DNA of 64,000 nucleotides from Pomphorhynchus laevis (Eukaryota > Acanthocephala > Palaeacanthocephala > Echinorhynchida > Pomphorhynchidae). Below, in pieces: positions 23,514-33,730 of the stretch. The translations under genes were made by a program, and so were the position numbers. The stretch is taken from assembly GCA_012934845.2 (NCBI GenBank), contig WNNJ02000759.1, positions 1 to 64,000 on the forward strand, written 5' to 3'. The notes under the pieces were generated by a model, which worked only from the letters and a program-made list of their open reading frames with translations, had not been told where the DNA came from and made no database searches. Positions within the stretch are counted from its first letter, which is position 1; the number at the start of each line of letters is the position of its first letter.

Positions 23514-25781
23514 TTATTTATTATCCATCCATAAAAATTTGCCACTTAAGAGTTTAAATTTATTCTTTATATTATTGTGTTGATTTATATATTTTACTAT
23601 TTTCTGCTTGATGTTATTTTTATAGTAACCTAGTTTAAAATATGTATCTATTAAATTATTTAAATGATTTTGAAGAAAGCCAATATCATTACATATTGTT
23701 GCAATTCTTAAAATTTCATTATTTAATGTATTATATTTTATATTATATGGTATGCATGAATGCTCATGCAAAAATATGTTTCTTGTAAATTTAAATATGT
23801 CATCTTTACGATATAAATTAATAGTAGTTTTAGTTAATGTTAATTTAATGTTCATATCTAGATATACACCTTCTTTATCATTAATATTGGTTTTGTTAAG
23901 AATAAGGCTTTCTGGATAAATGTGCTCACTAATTGAATAAAAATTATTAGAATTAAATACACATATATCATCAATGTATCGAAACATATATTTCATATAT
24001 TTATATTGTTTAGATTTAGTTTTTACACAGTTATGAACAAATTCATATTCTATAAAGCTTAAAAACAAGTCAGCTATAATTGGGCTACTATTACCACCCA
24101 TTGGAACACCTTTTACTTGTCTAAATATAGATGTCCCTACTTTTAAATAATTTTGATTTATCAAAATATTTAAGGATTCTATTAATTCAATTTTATCCAT
24201 ATATTTATATTTATTTGATGGTTTAATTTTTGTTAGATAGGCGTTATAATTATTATAACATATATATGTATATCTTTTTCCGAATATAAGGTTAATTAAT
24301 TTTACTAACGCTTCTTTAATATCTACTAAATCTAGATTTGTATAAAGCGTACTAAAATCGTATGTATTTATATTTTGAAAATTTATTCCTTTTGTCTGTT
24401 CTAAAAATTCTTTTGTAGAATTAATACTGAAATAGTGTTTTATACCAGTATTAATTTCGATTACCTTGCAATATTTTTTAAAATGTGCTTTAATTACTTT
24501 AAGTATTTTATTCATATAGACAGAAAGTGGTTTTAATGTACATTTAAACGCACTACATATGAACCTAGGTTTTATTGGATTTTTATGTAATTTTGGATTC
24601 CAATATAATATAGGTATAGTTTTATTATCTAATTCAACCTTTATACCCTTTTTATCCATTATAGAACAGTGACTTGTAATAATTGTTTCTAAACTCAACT
24701 CACTACGTTCATATGTTGGATTTACATTTAAATCATTAGAATTAACCTCTTTCATTAGTATATCATAATAAAGCTTTTTGCATATGAAGACAAAGTTATT
24801 ACTAGCTTTATCAATAGTTGTTATTATATAGTTATCCTTTAATTTAGTAAGTTCTTTATACATATCTTTATTAATTTTATCTTTCCTTTTATAATTGTTT
24901 GTTATTTTCATTTTATTTTTAATTTTATCAAATATATAATCTTTCCAAATTTTTATCTTAGATATATTCGAGCTTTCACTATTAATCAGCTTACTAAAGT
25001 AATCATTTAAGTTATTATATAACGAACTGTAAATTTTATTTTTGTCGTTGTTGTTATTTAATCTATATTTATACCCTTTTGATAGCAGCTTTCTTAATTC
25101 ACAATTTTCAATTAATTCTAGATTATGGGTACATATATGTTCATTTATTTTATCAAAACTAAGACTTTTACAATTGCATTCTGTTTCCATTATGTTTCTA
25201 ATATTATCGTTACATATTGATTTTAATTCTTTATTATAATTACAAATTTTTCGTCCTAATGGTGGTAGGAGTTTATACCTTATTTTAGGAATATATTTAC
25301 TTAAATCTGACCCTATTATTTCTTTACTTTTAGAATTATTTAAAAGTCCGGCTATATTTATGTTATCTATACATTTATTAATGAAGTTTATGGTTAATGT
25401 ATATTTTCTATTGTTATTATTTACATTTATTGTATGATTATAGTATTTTGTATTACAATAACTGTCTATTATACAACTTAGCCTATCATAGTCGTTAATT
25501 AATTTTTGATTTATTGAACATATGATATCTTTAGAAAAACTTCTTATATTTACATAAAGATCTTTTAGCTTATTATCACTTAAAAGTTGTTTTAACATTT
25601 CTAATTGTTCATTTATATACATATCTTTTTTAATATTTTTAACTCTATTTTTCCTATTCCTTTTATCACCATGACTTCTTGGTTTGCGTTTAACCGGATT
25701 ATTATAATATAGTTGTTTATTATGTATTATACTACTTCTGCCAATTCCTTGTACCACGTCATTCAATCCTAATGGGTACAT
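23514..25781 (-). CDS. Penelope-like reverse transcriptase, intact 755 aa
   Basis: The single open frame runs from ATG at 25781 to TAA at 23514. RT landmarks: WNPKLHKNPIKPRFICS near residue 395; D475 in TYDFSTLYTNL (first catalytic Asp); GVPMGGNSSPIIADLFL around 558-575; YIDD at 602-605 (second and third Asp). The N-terminal half is basic and asparagine-rich, with CNC...HICTH just before RKLLSKGYKYR, an arrangement seen in Penelope-like elements. No GIY-YIG endonuclease is visible at either end, so it belongs with the endonuclease-lacking forms, which use existing 3' ends such as telomeres or breaks. The intact frame and close copies suggest recent activity. Confidence 0.85.
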   Translation of the reverse strand: MYPLGLNDVVQGIGRSSIIHNKQLYYNNPVKRKPRSHGDKRNRKNRVKNIKKDMYINEQLEMLKQLLSDNKLKDLYVNIRSFSKDIICSINQKLINDYDRLSCIIDSYCNTKYYNHTINVNNNNRKYTLTINFINKCIDNINIAGLLNNSKSKEIIGSDLSKYIPKIRYKLLPPLGRKICNYNKELKSICNDNIRNIMETECNCKSLSFDKINEHICTHNLELIENCELRKLLSKGYKYRLNNNNDKNKIYSSLYNNLNDYFSKLINSESSNISKIKIWKDYIFDKIKNKMKITNNYKRKDKINKDMYKELTKLKDNYIITTIDKASNNFVFICKKLYYDILMKEVNSNDLNVNPTYERSELSLETIITSHCSIMDKKGIKVELDNKTIPILYWNPKLHKNPIKPRFICSAFKCTLKPLSVYMNKILKVIKAHFKKYCKVIEINTGIKHYFSINSTKEFLEQTKGINFQNINTYDFSTLYTNLDLVDIKEALVKLINLIFGKRYTYICYNNYNAYLTKIKPSNKYKYMDKIELIESLNILINQNYLKVGTSIFRQVKGVPMGGNSSPIIADLFLSFIEYEFVHNCVKTKSKQYKYMKYMFRYIDDICVFNSNNFYSISEHIYPESLILNKTNINDKEGVYLDMNIKLTLTKTTINLYRKDDIFKFTRNIFLHEHSCIPYNIKYNTLNNEILRIATICNDIGFLQNHLNNLIDTYFKLGYYKNNIKQKIVKYINQHNNIKNKFKLLSGKFLWMDNK

Positions 25782-25856
25782 GGAATTAAGCGTTTTAATC
25801 CAAAAATCTTCTTTTTCTAATAGTTTTTGATTTAATATTGAAATGTTTTCTTCGAT

Positions 25857-27977
25857 AATATGTTCGGTTTTCTAAGGAACGATGGATCATTAATTGGGTT
25901 TGGAAAGAGAAAATGGTGCACCTTACCAATCAGGTTGGACATTGTAATATGGATGAGCAAACGTATGTCACCGTCGATAATGAAATGCAAAAATGGATAT
26001 AACGAAAATGGCTTATCAAGTGTTATCGACCACAAAGAAACGTGATACCGTTTTTAGCCGTTTATCATCCAAGCAAGAATAAAACCAGAACTTGGTTGGA
26101 TTTTAGGAAGTTGAATACTTTTGTTTTAAGCCATCCTGCCGATGGAAGTGTATGCTCGGAGAAATTACAGGAATAGAGATATATGGGATCGATTAGCACA
26201 TTATTGGACCTCCGTTATGCCTATCTACAAATTCATGCCGATAAGGTTATCCATCAATATAAATGTGTCTGGTGGGGTAGATACGATTACTTTCTCACGC
26301 GACTTGGGTTTAGACTATCGGTAGCGCCAAAGATAATGACAGCCATGATTCGAATTCTAGAATCGGATCAAGAGTCCGGGCCGGGACAATTCACTATATT
26401 GATGTTGTGATAGTTGACAATAAAATTGTAGAAACCGAACGCCTGATTGCAGTCGTGGGATCAAACGTGTTCGTAAGAGACAAAAGATATGGCCTCATAT
26501 ATGGAACAGCAGGTTATGGAGCACGACCCAATTTGGGGGCGATGGGATGTTTCCAGTATAACAAATGGACGAATTTGGTGGGACGCAAGTTCGATAGCAG
26601 TTCGGCAGCGTTAGAGATTAATGGTGATATCGTAGAAGACAACGCATGGCTTCGCAAGTTAAACGACAATAATCATATTAATTTAGCAGGATTGGAAAGT
26701 GTTCTACGTGAAATTAATATCGCGTTGAGCTGGAAGTTAGTAAATGTTGAAATCATGGCCGACTCCGTTACTGTGTACCATTGAATTAAGTCGGTTGTTA
26801 CTAAAGACAGGCCTGTCCGAACAGGAGCGTTTAATGCTCCCCTCATTAAACTACGACTAGCGATGTTAGACGACCTTATTAAGTATAAACTTAGTATTCG
26901 GATTAGTACTGTAGCATCGGCGTCGAACATTGCGGATGGACTTACTAGATTCCAATCGAAATGGGGAAAGTCGAAGATACTCTTTGAACAAATAACAATG
27001 ACCGTACTTTATAATGATACGATGGCGACGCTAGAAGCGATCAAGCATGTGCATGATTTGCACCACATGGAAGTTAATATAACGATGTTTCTTTGCAAAC
27101 ACTTATTTTCAAATCGTTTTTCAATCGGAAGAAAATAGCTCAGATTGAAGAGAATGCGCGCAATGTAATCGAATAGATACGCATCCTGTACTACAAGGTT
27201 CGGGTGGCTTGAATGTCTTAAAAAATTGGTGGCGCCTTGCTGAGGATTTATCGCATTACAATAACGATAAGTTTTTTACGCTTATCGATTGCGGCCCGAG
27301 TCGTTTTTGCAAATGGCGGAAAGTAAGGTCAGAAATGTCAGACTGCATAAAAAAATAATTTGGACCAAATATTTCGTGAACGACCCCCTCCTTGTGATTT
27401 GATGTTTGATAATAGTAAGAAGTTTCACTCTCAAGCAGATTACGATTTCTGTCGAAGTTGGGGCTGTAAAATAAGATTCAGATGTGCTTATCGGCCGTGA
27501 ACGAATGACATTAGCGAGCACTTGCACCGAACAATAAAGAGGATGGCTGCGCGCACATGTTCGGGTGTTTTGCAGATGGTATACTTTTATAATATTTCTC
27601 CAAAATCCGTGTAGATGCGAATTCGGTTCCGTGCAGGCAATTGTTTGCGTACAAGTGGAGGATTCCAAACCAACAAAGACCAATATTGAAAACCTCCAGA
27701 TCAATTGCATTCTACCGGGCGAACATGTATGGGTTAAACCGGTGAGTGCCCGTTGTGCTGAGCCATGGCGAGAGTCGGTGATAACGGGGTATCCTTAATC
27801 GCAAGTTGTAGAAGTAAAAGGCATTGTTCGCCACAGTAACGACGTTTGACGTATACCCTCGAATTCATGCTACAACAATGACGTACTGCCGCGAAGATCT
27901 CAAAGGATACGAAAACCACCCGCTTGGACAAGCGACTATGTAATGGTGTGAGCATATATGTACACATCAACGGGAAG
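25857..27977 (+). pseudogene. E2 pol: RT, RNase H and integrase (broken)
   Basis: Motifs in order: FGKRKWCTLP; FLAVYHPSKN and LDFRKLN near 26098 (RT start); LLDLRYAYLQIHADK near 26198; LTRLGF near 26294; an RNase H part with INLAGLE, MADSVTVYH and then SNIADGLTRF; an HHCC-type region; and integrase DCGPSRFCKWRKV near 27290. The family is Ty3/gypsy-like. Frameshifts and stops separate the blocks. The Penelope-like element lies directly before 25857. Confidence 0.7.
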
Positions 27978-28035
27978 TGTGACTTAACGAAACTTTTTGT
28001 TCGTGTTCGCACCAGTTATTGTTCACTGATTAATA

Positions 28036-29560
28036 AGTCAAGGTACTTGCTAAAATATTACATCTTCCCAATCTCTCTGTTTCCGCCAGACAGGTCCTCT
28101 TGAATGAATACTGGAGCTCTAGATATAGATTCCAACTAAGTAGGGATAAGGCGAGCATTGCCCACCTTAACCTTCTCAGTCTTCCTTTTAGAATACATTC
28201 AAGAAGGAGAAGTTTGCCTGCTAGAAGGATAAAGCCTTGGGTTGGATCGGTAGCATAGGCCTTGACAATGTTTTGGAGTAACTATCCCTACATAATCACG
28301 GAGCCACTCAATCTCCCCAACCAATCCAGCCCTGGGGTGACTTCAGGAGTAGGGACTTATCTATTACAGATATACTACACTCTTAGCGGCCACTTCCTGG
28401 TATCTCAGAATCCAACGCTCAACTCTCCACTTGGGTCTGTCAGCTTTTGACAGACAGTCAGAGAAAAGAGGTCGGAATCGCAATCTTATTAGCCTCCACG
28501 TCAGATATTGCTAATATCAACATCAGCCGTCGAGCTTTTACCTAATAAGAGATTGATCACTTGTCCTAAAGATTTGCAGCTCATCTCCATTCTAAACGCC
28601 CTCATCTCAATCTTAGAAAAAGCGCTTGCGCGTAGAATCCGCGATCATTTATGTAGGCGTAATTTGATCCCACCGAGTTTTCAAGGGTATTTCAAACGGC
28701 GGTTGGTCCATTCAGCAATTGACAAATGCATCAGTTTTGTCAGGATAACATTATTAAGACTTGTTGTGGCTGTTTTACTTGATTTTTCAGCTGCATTTGA
28801 CCGAATATCAATTCCCTTCCTTATCTCCTATCCAAGAGGTTCTATTATGAAGACGACCCTGATGCACGTCAGTTCTACCGTATTACAGATGTGCCTCAAG
28901 GCTCCCCACTTTCTCCTATCTTGTACCTTGCTGCCTCCATTTTTCTATTCAAGGCGTTTAAACGTGATCATCATCTTGTGGTATATGCTGATGATACCAA
29001 AGCCCTATTTTCTAGACGCAGGTACAAAGATGTAGTCTCGAACATCATCCGTTTTTTAAGATTAAAAGATTATTTACCCTCATCCAATCTTATTTTAAAC
29101 TTCAACGAATCACATGTGATAATGTTTCATAGCCCACCATCCACCAAAGAGAAGCTTAAGAGACTAGTTCTCTATGCACTCTCCTCAATTTCGCATCCTC
29201 AAACACCCCCATCTTCACGAATCGAGTAAAATATCTGGGGTTCACCGTTACGTTGAATTGGTTGGTGAAAGCTGACCTGGATAGACTCAAACGTATCCTG
29301 AAGAAAGCTAGGTGGGCCCTGATACGGACCCATCATCTGTAATTGAAAGGAAAACCTAAGTTCGCCTCTAGGGTACTTAGACTATCTCAGGATTAGTCTT
29401 CGTCTCTAGCGGACGACCCCTAGAGTAAATACTAAGGTTTCTTAAGCTCATCTCGAGATTACCTAACTGATGATCTCATCTCGAGATCATCTGACCGCTG
29501 GTGCGGTCATATGACTCAAATCTTTCTGAACCTGATGCCGTAATGATAAGAAAAAAGATA
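28036..29560 (+). pseudogene. I/Jockey-like LINE ORF2 remnant
   Basis: Same family as 33660-37104. It includes the pre-RT stretch (QLSRDKASIAHL), RT blocks RIRDHLCRRNLIPPSF and LLDFSAAFDRISIPF, the PQGSPLSPILYLAAS motif and YADDTKALFS near 28985, then a 3' UTR rich in ctcgagat near 29450-29490. Frameshifts break it into at least four pieces. Confidence 0.7.
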
Positions 29561-29675
29561 AAGGTAAGGATACGACTGGAATGGACATTTGATTTAATTT
29601 GTGTTTTACTGCATGTTAAAATTTCTAAATTTTTCATCAGTTATATTGTCATTTAACAAATCCTTTATTTATGTA

Positions 29676-30710
29676 TGAAGTGCAGAAAAAGCCTAATCAA
29701 ACGCACAACGAATGGGTGGCATATGCGAGAGGATTAGCAAATGGGTGAAAGTTTAATAATCAAGCAATTCAATCAAAATTAGCACATTGCAATCAAGGAC
29801 CGACTTTGCGATTAGTCATTCGCATGTACTCTGCATGGAGATATCAGATATGATCTTTCGATTATAATGGTCAATAAGATGACCCTTATTTCGAAGAAGT
29901 TTTTCAGATCGTAGCAACATATGAAATGCAGAAAGTACAAAAAGATTGTTAGACGTTGATGATACGTTTAATAAACTTGAAGACCACATGTGGTAAGATG
30001 GAATAAATAAATAATAAATAAATAATAAACATGGAATATCCAAAAAAAGAAATGTGCACGTTGCGGTAGCCGGAATCATTGACATTATGAAAATTGCTGG
30101 GCTAAGAATGTCCAATGTTTCAAGTGTAAATAAAAAGGCCATATTAAAAATGTTGCCGCAACAAATCCAATCGATCGAATTATCTGTCAGGTTCCGACGA
30201 TTGTGATCAGACTTCATTAGGCAACATATCATTGAATATATTGATGATCAAGCATAAGAAAATATTCCTTTAATAAACGTTAAGATAAACGATCGTTTAA
30301 TAAAGATGGAATAACGATAGAACAAAGATGGAATAACGATACATGCGCAATTGTAAGCGTTATTTCATGTGTTCTATGGGTGAAAATTTGGGCGCCTGAA
30401 TTATCGAAACAAGATGGTTAAGAATATTCGGTGAAAATAGAGGAACACTTTAAGCGGTTGAACATTGTTCTGCAACGGTTTGTGTAAGTCGGAATACGAG
30501 CTAAAAAAGAGAAATGTATGTTTAGGCTGACACAATAAGGTTTATGAGTCATCTATTCGAGAAAGGAACGATTCGGGCAGATACCAACAAAATAGACACT
30601 ATTCGACAAATGAAGATACAGACCGACCATAGAAAATTACTATCGTTTTTAGGGTTAGTTGATTTCGGAGAGAGGTTCCTGCCACAACTGGTTTTAACAA
30701 AACCTCTATC
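29676..30710 (+). pseudogene. Gypsy remnant E3: gag and RT pieces
   Basis: A gag-like stretch starts MYEVQKKPNQTHNEW. Two zinc knuckles near 30055-30140 read CARCGSRNHDHYENC and CFKCK-stop-KGHI. RT tail near 30544-30710 shows TIRADTNKIDTIRQM and LSFLGLVDFGERFLP. The reading frame is broken throughout. Confidence 0.6.
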
Positions 30711-30841
30711 TACGATTGTTAATGCAACGTTGTGTGCATAAAAACGCACGATTCTGTCTGACAATTTTTGTTTTTGCGGTTTCAAAGAATCAGTTTTGTT
30801 TTTCCTTTTGCCTTTTTGCTTTCATGGAAAACTCAACTCAA

Positions 30842-31768
30842 GATTAGCATCATGCTCTTGTTAATCTTTCCCAGCAACCACGATATCATCGATGTACACA
30901 TATGTAGATTTCAAAAAAAATTTCTGAAATGATATTCGCCATTATCCTTTGAAAGGCGGCCACTGAGTTCGTTAGACCAAATAGTATTCTTTTTTACTGA
31001 TAGAGTTACACATTCGCCTCAAACGCCGTGTACCATCGATCCTGCTCTCGCAACGAGCACTGGTCGTACGCTTATTCTAGTTTGGAGAAAATTCGATATT
31101 TTGATAATTCCTGCAACAATTCATCTATTTTGGGCATAGGTAAAGCATCCGGGTAAGTAAATCGGTTTATTGTCCTAGCGTAGTCGATAACCATTCGACG
31201 CTTATTTCTGTCGGACTTTGTGACAATAACTTAAGGGCGCCAAGGTGAGTTAGAATATTTGATTATATCCGAGGACAACAATCCTGTAATTTCTTGATTG
31301 ATGAGCTCGACATCCTGCTTAGACGGACGGCTGGATCTTGTAGACACAGAGTGTATTTCGTTGCTTAGATTTGTGAATAATTGAGGAGAATCAATATTGA
31401 GACAACTGATGTCGCAGATTCTAAATTATGGTGATTCGTCATTCCTGTATAGGAAAGATACTGACGTATTCCTTTTCATGAAGTTCTGACCTAGAACCAA
31501 CGGAGAACACAATCCATGTAAAATCGATATCTTGAGATTTCGATAGAGTCTGTCTCCTATCTCGAGATCAGCGAAGTAGTGTCCGCTGGTAGTGGCTTTT
31601 TATCAGCTGAACTCAGGTTGATTGTTTCGGAAGAGCGGAACATAGGTAGGTCACACAAATATTTAGTAAGGTGGGGACATGATATTATTGATGCTATTAT
31701 TGAATTACTTTTAAATTTGGATGGGCGTAGCATCGTATCCGTGAAGATAACAACTGTTGAATAAATTA
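30842..31768 (-). pseudogene. E1 protease/RT, N-terminal part (broken)
   Basis: From high to low coordinate: protease-like LVLGQNFMKR, then RT blocks IIKYSNSPWRP, VIVTKSDRNKRRMVIDY and the YIDD catalytic box (VYIDDIVVAG) near 30890. Several stops interrupt it. The break after the YIDD block is the E2 insertion point. Confidence 0.7.
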
Positions 31769-31856
31769 TGATAAACAAAAACCGCTACAGGTTTTATTCA
31801 ACAATCTACACATAGAGTTAGTCAATCAGATATAATAGTTCAATCATCACACCTGT

Positions 31857-32900
31857 ACATGAACTATGGGTATTGAAATGTCATAGGAGTCAGTAATTTT
31901 ACCAGCTTTGTTCAATCCATACATAAATGATATCAAACTGAACTACCAATCAAACCTAATGATCAAATTTCCAGACGGCATTACAGTTATAATACCTGCC
32001 ACATACGTAAAATTTAACTTGATCTGCCCTCCATTCAATCAGACGATTTTCCAATCATTCACAAAGATTCAATAGAAGTTATTGGAGTTACTATTGATAA
32101 CGACATTTCATGTCTCATTTTTTAAATATCAAGAGCAAATGGTTTTCTGGAATATACCTGATTTATAATAAAGTCCTTAAGATGTTACTCATCACCCAAA
32201 ACTCAAATGAGGCCCATTACCACCCGTATTGGTCATATTTTAATAAATTAACATATAAAGATCTCCATCACGATACCATCAGTATCCAATTCTGATATAG
32301 TAGGTGAAATCATATCAAGATGTGTCATATCCATAAAGATATGCGGTTCATTTGCGTTAAAAACCAATTTACCGAAAATGGCTTGATCGTAAACATGTGA
32401 TTAATTGATCAGACAAAATTTAATCCCACCAAGTTCACATAGTCATTAGGTTTATTCTGTGGTTCATTAATTGTAACTTTTTGCCAGATAAACACTATTT
32501 AGATGTTTCCTAGTTTCCTCCATCAGGTCGCTCGAAATGTCAAAGAATTATCAACAAGATTGAAATACTGTTGTACAGCAATCGATTCTATTACGGTGAA
32601 CCAAATAACCGTATTTTTTATCCAATTACTAATGTGTCTCAATATACCTCTTTTCCCGCAAACTGATAGTTAGCTGCATTCATGCATTTTTATATACGGA
32701 TATTTGGCGATCAGCAATCCGCGGTACCCATTAATGCCATCGCATCTATGTTCCCAGGGCTCAGATGCGATTATGTTATCTCAAAAATCATTCAATACTA
32801 TTTAGTAAAAGACAAGTTGCCCTTAATAAACTTGACACGTTAGTATAAGACAAAGAAATTTAATATCGATCAACATATGATTTATTCGAAAATATCTAAA
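31857..32900 (+). pseudogene. LINE RT scraps
   Basis: Near 31895-31990 a Jockey-type RT scrap resembles ALFNPYINDIKL. Near 32540-32650 another resembles EILLYSNRFYYGEP and FYPIT, matching the I/Jockey-like LINE at about 34450. No intact frame remains. Confidence 0.5.
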
Positions 32901-32976
32901 ATGATTAAAAATAAAATTATAATTAATCCGTTAGTTAAATTAAATTATTGATTAATTAATATTAATTATATTCTAG

Positions 32977-33249
32977 CAATCACTTGTCGCGTCTCGCCAT
33001 ATGTTCATGAATGCGAGTATCAAAGTCATTGATAAACTTGATCGTTATCAAGGTAACGATCAAGGTTATTTTCAATTTAGCTTTGACAACTCGATCGACT
33101 CATACTCTTATTGTGCGTATCCACATGAAATATTAGTGCATGCACATTATCTAGAGGCAATAAAGATGACTGTATATAGAAACATGACGCTAAGGTTTTA
33201 CGAAATGGTTGACTGGGCCTATGATAAATTTTTACGTCTTGCTGGTTAA
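32977..33249 (+). CDS. Candidate orphan terminal exon, unknown protein
   Basis: The acceptor 'attctag' is followed by 90 open codons and TAA. Codon usage and residue mix look like a real animal protein: DRYQGNDQGYFQFSFDN, CAYPHEILVHAHYLEAI and LRFYEMVDWAYDKFL. I do not recognise the family. No matching upstream exon was identified nearby; an ATG at 33001 could also start an 82-aa frame. It lies between transposon remnants and may be a captured or stranded exon. Confidence 0.4.
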   Translation, partial: QSLVASRHMFMNASIKVIDKLDRYQGNDQGYFQFSFDNSIDSYSYCAYPHEILVHAHYLEAIKMTVYRNMTLRFYEMVDWAYDKFLRLAG

Positions 33250-33730
33250 CAGAACAGCGGAATGGAAATTTTAATATTCGATATCATAGTAGTATTGTAA
33301 AAGCAGCTTAAATTGGTACAAATTTATGAGCAGAATAACTAAAATATAAATTTAAAACGTAAATATTTTTGTATCCATTGTGAACCCATTTAGCAAGATC
33401 GTTTTTGGGTCATATTTGTCATCTTCAATTTAGATACAAAGGATATGATATACCGCAGGACTTGGAGCAAAAGTTGAATAGTTGCTGAGGCATAACTCCG
33501 ATTAAGTAATATTTTTGAAATAGCTATTGACTTATCATTATAAAACTGAGTTTAATCATCAAACAAATAAATAAGGGTTTTATTAACCACTATATAACCG
33601 ATAAAAACTTTAAGAAACAAAAACATGCAAAAGACAACTTTAAGGAGAAGCCGTTCACGACGTGTATTTTGAAATCTTCAACTTATATTTATGGCATCAG
33701 GTCAAGAGGGATCTGAGCCCCTCGGCCGCT

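Larger units (their letters stand above)
23139..25850 (-). mobile_element. Penelope-like retroelement, apparently full-length, inserted in E2
   Basis: A 2.7-kb insertion flanked by ttcgat on both sides (23133-23138 and 25851-25856), a likely target duplication. One uninterrupted ORF fills most of it, followed by a 3' UTR of about 375 bp with a complex RNA fold. Fragments of the same family occur at 47.3, 56.3, 58.7, 59.0, 59.45 and 60.65-61.7 kb. Confidence 0.8.
28032..30713 (+). mobile_element. Composite insert in E2 3' LTR (LINE plus gypsy remnant E3)
   Basis: The insert splits the 3' LTR of E2 after cactgatt and is flanked by gatt (28028-28031 and 30714-30717). It holds two unrelated parts: an I/Jockey-like LINE (28036-29560) and gypsy pieces (29676-30710). 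The composite may reflect a further nested event whose borders I cannot place. Confidence 0.6.
21988..30836 (+). mobile_element. Gypsy-like LTR element E2, inserted in E1
   Basis: The 5' LTR spans 21988-22162 (starts tgtgacgtaacgaaact, about 175 bp). The 3' LTR is split into 27978-28031 and 30714-30836; the parts add up to the same length. Duplicated target bases are tcaa (21984-21987 and 30838-30841). Internal order: gag (22163-23138), the Penelope insertion, pol (25857-27977). It lies antiparallel to E1 and interrupts its RT. Confidence 0.8.
20061..31856 (-). mobile_element. Gypsy-like LTR element E1 with short LTRs and 5-bp TSD
   Basis: LTRs lie at 20066-20149 and 31769-31851. Both are TG...CA when read on the plus strand, about 84 bp, and share blocks such as gagttagtcaat and atagttcaatcatcaca. 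The 5-bp cctgt flanks both sides (20061-20065 and 31852-31856). The coding order on the minus strand is protease and RT (31768-30842), the E2 insertion, then RT end, RNase H and integrase (21987-20150). Without E2 it is about 2.9 kb, so gag and other parts are missing. The LTRs are unusually short for a gypsy-like element. Confidence 0.8.
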
